A stretch of DNA of 64,000 nt from Chromatiales bacterium. Lineage in GTDB: Bacteria; Pseudomonadota; Gammaproteobacteria; Chromatiales; Chromatiaceae. A model generated the notes under the pieces. The model did no database searches. It was given only the letters and a program-made list of their open reading frames with translations, and was not told the origin of the DNA. Positions 59,186-64,000 of the stretch are shown piece after piece (position 1 is the stretch's first letter; the number at the start of each line of letters is the position of its first letter). Location of the stretch: contig JANQRK010000040.1 of the NCBI GenBank assembly GCA_028284585.1, positions 1 through 64,000 on the forward strand. Direction: 5' to 3'. Made by a program: the position numbers and the translations under genes.

Positions 59186-59986
59186 ATGTTAAGTAGGAAG
59201 AAGCGAGCCAATCACTATGTGAATAGAATTTTTATCTTTACGATAGCACTTTGGTTTAGTAGTGCTATTAATGCTCACTGTACCCTCTACCATCCACATC
59301 ATTGCTTCGATGATGCTCTAGATGCAGCGGCAGATCTTGATCCGACAAATCCAGATAGTCAATTAAATGAAGAGCTAGCTAATCTTGATAGATTGAGATT
59401 GGACATGATGCATCTAGGTGGACAGGGGTGCAAAGTGAAGGCAAGAGACGTTGCATCTGATAATAGGCTTGGGGTCAGGCTAACCCGTTATGAAAGGTAC
59501 TTTTTAGAACCATGGTTTGGCGATAAATTGGATTTGGGCAGAGTTAGAGTTCATTGGAACGCAAGATTGAACGACGAAATGAAAATTGGAGGGTGGACTG
59601 TTTGGGTTGCGCCAAGCGCACAAACCTTTGGGTATAATATATATTTTGCAGAACAACACGACGAGGGCAATCCTTGGCAATTAATTGGGCTGTTTCATGA
59701 GCTCATGCATACGTTTCAATATGTGAGAATGGGAGGGCTCACCCGATTTTGTCAAAAATACATGGATGGTTGGACTAATGGCGGTGCAGATTATTATAAG
59801 AACTGGATGGAGAAAGAGGCATTTGATAACCAAAGTAAGTTTGTCGCTTCACTGCAGGATTTACATTCTGTCACCGGCGAATACTATCAATACCATAGCT
59901 CAAACCCGTACAACAGAAGGACACCCTACGTAATCCCGGGAAGACTATATACTAGCGGACGGCAACTAGGCCTGAGAAGAAGGTAG
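59186..59986 (+). CDS. Secreted protein with HExxH metallopeptidase-like motif
   Basis: 266 aa; N-terminal signal-like segment; LIGLFHELMHTFQYVRMGG and NWMEKEAFDNQ; AT-rich. Confidence 0.6.
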   Translation: MLSRKKRANHYVNRIFIFTIALWFSSAINAHCTLYHPHHCFDDALDAAADLDPTNPDSQLNEELANLDRLRLDMMHLGGQGCKVKARDVASDNRLGVRLTRYERYFLEPWFGDKLDLGRVRVHWNARLNDEMKIGGWTVWVAPSAQTFGYNIYFAEQHDEGNPWQLIGLFHELMHTFQYVRMGGLTRFCQKYMDGWTNGGADYYKNWMEKEAFDNQSKFVASLQDLHSVTGEYYQYHSSNPYNRRTPYVIPGRLYTSGRQLGLRRR

Positions 59987-60212
59987 ATAACTATTTTTTT
60001 AGTTCTGACCCTGTTTGCGAAAAAAATACTTGAGGGCGCCTCTAGAGATTGTCTTTGGCGAGCCCCGCCGCAATGAGTTCGATGGATTGCGAACCTCACG
60101 CGACGCAAGTTCCCGATTACATATATGGGATGGACACCGTCCTCTCCTCGCCAGCATGAAGAGTGCCATAGTTGAAGTGATTTCGATCAACTACACAGAG
60201 AGGACGACACTC

Positions 60213-60372
60213 ATGAGCAAGATTAGCGCGATTGGACTGGATTTGGCGAAGAACGTGTTTCAGATTCATGCAGTAGATGGCAACGGCCAAGCGGTGATGC
60301 GCAAATAGTTGTCGCGTACCCAGATGCAGCGGTTTTTCGCCAAGCTGCTGCCTTGCCTGATCGGTGTAGGCA
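60213..60372 (+). pseudogene. IS110-family transposase N-terminal fragment with in-frame TAG (60306-60308)
   Basis: MSKISAIGLDLAKNVFQIHAVDGNGQAVMRK*LSRTQMQRFFAKLLPCLIGV. Confidence 0.8.
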
Positions 60373-60620
60373 TTCGCACGCCGACTAGCCTCCGCCTTCG
60401 TCCCATCTTATGTGCCCGCAGTCTCTGATAACCCAGATGTACGATACATGCAGCGGCTAGCTCCTAGGCCTTCTGGGCGTCAGCGCCAGGGGCCCGACCA
60501 GAATGCAACTGATAGTCTGCTAGTTCCTTGTGCCTCCATGTAGTGCATATCCCCAGCGCCCGCACAGCTCGATGAGTGCTATCATAGCTGCTCCACCACT
60601 ATCAGCAAGGAGGCTGTACC

Positions 60621-60800
60621 ATGCTTGTTCTAACCCGCTACCAAGGCGAAGAGATCGTCATCAGCGACAACATCCGCGTTGTTGTACTTGAAACACACCG
60701 CGGCTACGCCCGGATCGGTATTGAGGCGCCTAAGGACGTGTCGATCTTGCGTGAGGAACTCGTCGAGGAAGGGCTCAGCTCTTGCGGATCGCCACGGTGA
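60621..60800 (+). CDS. csrA: CsrA-like carbon storage regulator (not in ORF track)
   Basis: Manual translation MLVLTRYQGEEIVISDNIRVVVLETHRGYARIGIEAPKDVSILREELVEEGLSSCGSPR. Confidence 0.85.
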   Translation: MLVLTRYQGEEIVISDNIRVVVLETHRGYARIGIEAPKDVSILREELVEEGLSSCGSPR

Positions 60801-61162
60801 CGCAAACCCTGCGCGCATCGTATGCAATCGTCGCGATACTGGTGTTGGCCGTCCCTGCTTCCGTCGGTGCCTTCAATCGCGACGACTATCCACACTGGCG
60901 CGATCTGGACGGAGGTGGTGTGGACACCCGTGAAGACATCTCGGTTCGAGACAGTAGGGCCGACCTTATTCAAGATGCCAACTGCACCGTCCAATCAGGC
61001 CTATGGATCTGCCCCTACACCAGCAAGGTCCTTACGGATCCAGCAGATATCCATATCAAAGATCTGGTAGCTCTTGCCGAGATTTACGCCGCCACATCAG
61101 TGGCACGTTGGAAGCATCGAATTTCCACTAAATCTAATAAGTATCTACTCACAGCCAAGTAA
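60782..61162 (+). CDS. Secreted HNH-endonuclease-like protein, degenerate/truncated
   Basis: FNRDDYPHWRDLDGGGVDTREDISVRDSRAD..SGLWICPYTSKVLTDPADIHIKDLVALAEIYA; expected D-H of the HNH core absent. Confidence 0.6.
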   Translation: MRIATVTQTLRASYAIVAILVLAVPASVGAFNRDDYPHWRDLDGGGVDTREDISVRDSRADLIQDANCTVQSGLWICPYTSKVLTDPADIHIKDLVALAEIYAATSVARWKHRISTKSNKYLLTAK

Positions 61163-61222
61163 CCTAAACTCTTATGTTACATGTAAATAGAATACAAGTT
61201 CTATAACCACCAAGGATTGGGT

Positions 61223-61939
61223 ATGACCAGTATGAAGGCTCTTCTGTTGGGGCTTGGCGCGGTAGTGGTAGCTTCTGGCGCTGGCGCATACATCTTGTTT
61301 ACTCCGATTTCAGTAGAACTCGGTCCACCTGATTCTATTCTACCAATCAAAATCGCCTTAGATGATCGCACTGCTAAGCCGAATATAAATGTATCCTCGC
61401 CTGACTTAGACATGCGCCCAGTTGTGTCAATAACCGCCGAACGAGAACCGAGTATTTCTAATCTGAGCATTGGTGCAACATCTCCCGCAGATGCTGCAAC
61501 CGCAACTATCAGTAGATCTGCGGCGGCGAAAGCCGCTCTCACATCGATTAGCAGTAGCAAAAATTCCCGCGTCTCTGATTCTGGAATCTCTACAGGTACA
61601 ACGCTGCAAAATCAATCATACATAGCCAAGTCAGCCGTATATTTCGAAATCGATAAATGGGTCTCGCCCAAGTCATGGGCCAACCTGGACGCGATCCCAT
61701 TGCTCGGCATTTTTGTTGTCCACGGTCACACAGATCGCGCGGGCACGGCCCGGTATAACGACGACTTATCAAAAAAACGAGCTCTTAGTGTCAAGCAGTA
61801 TTTACGAGAAAAAAAACAAATCCCGGCATCTAGCATTAGGACATCGTGGTTCGGCGAAAGTAAGCCCCGTATAGAAACCAACGACGGCGTACCGAACGGA
61901 AAAAACAGAAGAGTCGAGGTGTACGTCTATCATGACTAA
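61223..61939 (+). CDS. OmpA-like domain membrane-anchored protein
   Basis: N-terminal TM; VYFEIDKWVSPKSWANLDAIPLLGIFVVHGHTDRAGTARYNDDLSKKRALSVKQYL..GKNRRVEVYVYH. Confidence 0.82.
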   Translation: MTSMKALLLGLGAVVVASGAGAYILFTPISVELGPPDSILPIKIALDDRTAKPNINVSSPDLDMRPVVSITAEREPSISNLSIGATSPADAATATISRSAAAKAALTSISSSKNSRVSDSGISTGTTLQNQSYIAKSAVYFEIDKWVSPKSWANLDAIPLLGIFVVHGHTDRAGTARYNDDLSKKRALSVKQYLREKKQIPASSIRTSWFGESKPRIETNDGVPNGKNRRVEVYVYHD

Positions 61940-61957
61940 GGTGACTGACAGTACTGC

Positions 61958-63805
61958 CTAGACACCTCCTTCTTTACACAATCGATCACGAACACAGTCT
62001 TCCGTGATATACGGCTTATAGTCGGAAATAATGACCGAACAAGAAGGTAGACCGGATTGCGACGCTTCAGAGTCGATACTTAAATAAAATCTCAATCCAT
62101 CTTCGGTACAGGCTTGGTAAGACGCTTTTGTGATAGGCTCGTCAGGCCTTCCCCATAGATCGAAGTCGTCTTTCACATCTGGGCGATCAACTGGAAATAT
62201 TGTCGCGAACGCAATTGAAGATTCTGGATGCTTCGGTACTTTAGAAAGAAAAAAGTCAAATAGCCTAATCCTACGTATCGTCGGGCAGAGCTCAGCCAGT
62301 CCTCTATTTGTTCGCTCCTTGATTCGTGTCAACTGCTCCTCTACTGATTCGTCGCTCCCGGGCTCTATAGCATCCACTTCTTCTTGCATGCTCAGCGCTA
62401 ATTCTTGATATTCTTCAGTCGTAGAATTTGCGATATCACGAGCAAGCCCGTGGAAAAGGCGCTCACAATGAGACTGGGCCCGCGCGGCGTCGCCTACAAG
62501 CTCAGACCAGTCATGTCGGATTTCGACTCCATTAAGAGCACCTGCTCGATAACGTTGCGAAATCCGAAATTGATGTTCCCGTAGAGTAGTCTCCAATTCG
62601 ATGAACTCGTCCAGTCCCACGTAGCGTTCGTGAGTCACAGCGTGACCGTATACTTTTTTGGCCTCGGTCAATTCCTGGTCTCGTTTAAAGTGGGTGAGTA
62701 CAGCCGCTAGGCTGTTCGATGGTAGAGTAAACTTTCGGTTCTTAACACGCCTAGGTGGTACTCGTGGTTCTTTGATGGCTCTGTCTAGGAAACCAGCCCC
62801 CCATTCTGGTTCCCCCCTCAAAATGGTGTCAAAAGAGACCGCTCCTGAGACCGTGCGCCGGTCTTGCGCCAAGTTCGTTGGGGCATTGCTCAAATGGATT
62901 CCGATGAAATCACCGGTTGACGAGAAAATTGGGCTACCCGATAGCCCGTCGTTACCTTCACAGGAATGGTAGATCCTCAAATCTAAACCATCTTCGCGAT
63001 CTGCAATTCGGCATGGCGAGACCTGAGAGAGCCTTGCGCCTCCGGGATGGCCCACAATGGTGTAGTCTGTTTCATGGACAACCTTTTGCGCTTTTAATCG
63101 AAGGGGAATCATGCCTCCGTTCTCGGGGGCGTCTGACTCTGCCACAATCGGATGTATTGCCACATCGTACTGTGGCTTAGAGATATCATCGATTGGATTT
63201 GGATCAACGGGCCAGACTACCCCCTTTAGATATTCGGCACTCGGTCCCAAAAAGCCGATTCTTACAAACGCAGCCACTGGAATGAACTCCCTGTCCCAAC
63301 TAGCCGGCCGCGCACAGTGGTAAGCCGTAAGAAGTCTATTCCCTTCAATCAGCGATGCAGTACATTTCCTAACAGCGCATACCGGCGGCAGTGGGTCTCC
63401 GGTTTCGCTAGATTTCTCAGGATAGTAAGCAACAACCGTCAGCAACCCGATAGATTTTGACAGTTCTGTCCTTGGGTCGATCTGACCCATACTCTCTAGC
63501 GGACGAGGTGTCGTAACTGCATTGTCTATGTTCCGCTGCTTATCATTTTGGTTGTTGCCGTCCGCCCGGTGCTGCACAGAAAACCTAACAGATTGAGCCT
63601 TCTTATACTCATCCTTACACTGAAGCGGTACCGATTGCCCACCAACCGCTGTGGGTTCATCTATATCCACCAGATTGCTGCGAGCTTCCCCAATGCTGTT
63701 AGCTGGAAGATTGGTGCCGTCTATAGCCCAAGTCTCGGCACCAACGGCTGCCAATGCACATAACGTTGCTCTGACTAGGATTTGGCCACGATATTCCGTT
63801 CGCAC
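61958..63805 (-). CDS. Trypsin-like serine protease with long C-terminal extension
   Basis: CTASLIEGNRLLTAYHCARP (His), QYDVAIHPI (Asp), GNDGLSGSPIFSSTGDFIGIHLS (Ser); about 260-aa extension. Confidence 0.82.
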   Translation of the reverse strand: MRTEYRGQILVRATLCALAAVGAETWAIDGTNLPANSIGEARSNLVDIDEPTAVGGQSVPLQCKDEYKKAQSVRFSVQHRADGNNQNDKQRNIDNAVTTPRPLESMGQIDPRTELSKSIGLLTVVAYYPEKSSETGDPLPPVCAVRKCTASLIEGNRLLTAYHCARPASWDREFIPVAAFVRIGFLGPSAEYLKGVVWPVDPNPIDDISKPQYDVAIHPIVAESDAPENGGMIPLRLKAQKVVHETDYTIVGHPGGARLSQVSPCRIADREDGLDLRIYHSCEGNDGLSGSPIFSSTGDFIGIHLSNAPTNLAQDRRTVSGAVSFDTILRGEPEWGAGFLDRAIKEPRVPPRRVKNRKFTLPSNSLAAVLTHFKRDQELTEAKKVYGHAVTHERYVGLDEFIELETTLREHQFRISQRYRAGALNGVEIRHDWSELVGDAARAQSHCERLFHGLARDIANSTTEEYQELALSMQEEVDAIEPGSDESVEEQLTRIKERTNRGLAELCPTIRRIRLFDFFLSKVPKHPESSIAFATIFPVDRPDVKDDFDLWGRPDEPITKASYQACTEDGLRFYLSIDSEASQSGLPSCSVIISDYKPYITEDCVRDRLCKEGGV

Positions 63806-64000
63806 TGTGTCGATTCCTTATATCCAGATTTTGGCACGAACCTCACTTCTTCGACCGTTCTCGCATCGCCAGCGTTAATCCATAACTCAGCATGAAAATT
63901 TTCCGCTGGGCGGTAGGTTTCCCAGACAGCCCACGCTGAGTATCCTTCATCCCAGATCCATTTCCCGATCTCTAACGCGATTGCGGTACTCTCATTCGGA
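63775..64000 (-). CDS. Hypothetical ORF running off the window edge (C-terminus only)
   Basis: Minus strand PNESTAIALEIGKWIWDEGYSAWAVWETYRPAENFHAELWINAGDARTVEEVRFVPKSGYKESTQCERNIVAKS*; overlaps the protease start by 31 bp. Confidence 0.55.
   Translation of the reverse strand, partial: PNESTAIALEIGKWIWDEGYSAWAVWETYRPAENFHAELWINAGDARTVEEVRFVPKSGYKESTQCERNIVAKS

Noticed and set aside
9797-60308. Complete reassignment of UAG/UAA to a sense codon
   Set aside because: Intact genes here terminate with TAG (IS1380 at 311, cytochrome at 3982, OYE at 5718, dioxygenase at 46503) and TAA (UGM at 47676, TIGR03756-like at 28589), so a full code change is not supported; only decay, error or leaky suppression remain.
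1-64000. ICE integrase, relaxase, att sites, tRNA or rRNA genes
   Set aside because: None recognised in this window; ICE termini are probably outside it.

Overview
This 64 kb window looks like part of a large, IS-invaded and partly decayed integrative conjugative element (ICE) of a GC-rich gammaproteobacterium. This is inferred from gene content; no database search was run. From left to right: an IS1380-family transposase (0.3-1.7 kb); a minus-strand operon of an Old-Yellow-Enzyme oxidoreductase, a hidden 39-aa membrane peptide, two tandem di-heme c-type cytochromes and a small membrane protein (2.0-7.1 kb); ICE accessory genes (DUF1173, PD-(D/E)XK-like); an IS graveyard with IS4, IS66 (8-bp target-site duplication, carrying an antisense group II intron), a truncated second IS66 end fused to a nuclease remnant, and an IS1182-type element that splits a glycine-zipper/OmpA lipoprotein gene (10.8-22 kb); NERD and SRAP remnants; a near-complete PFGI-1/TIGR037xx-type T4SS block (25.2-43.4 kb, minus strand); a lower-GC cargo segment with a PhyH-like dioxygenase, a UDP-galactopyranose mutase-like protein, an unknown protein, a HAD-transmembrane-OmpA-like fusion and a PIN/RHH toxin-antitoxin pair (44.8-52.8 kb), bracketed by 87-bp divergent direct repeats; an ICE maintenance module (RadC, DUF4313, DUF932, DUF3275, DUF3577) whose leaders carry a repeated tandem-hairpin motif (53.5-58.2 kb); and a right flank with IS110 remnants, an HExxH secreted protein, a CsrA-like ORF, a degenerate HNH protein, an OmpA-like protein and a trypsin-like protease. 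The observations most worth following are (i) the conserved-loop/variable-stem leader hairpins, (ii) the HAD-TM-OmpA fusion and the dioxygenase/UGM trio, and (iii) a run of single in-frame UAG/UAA codons (no UGA found) in otherwise readable ORFs, including the TraG-like conjugation gene.
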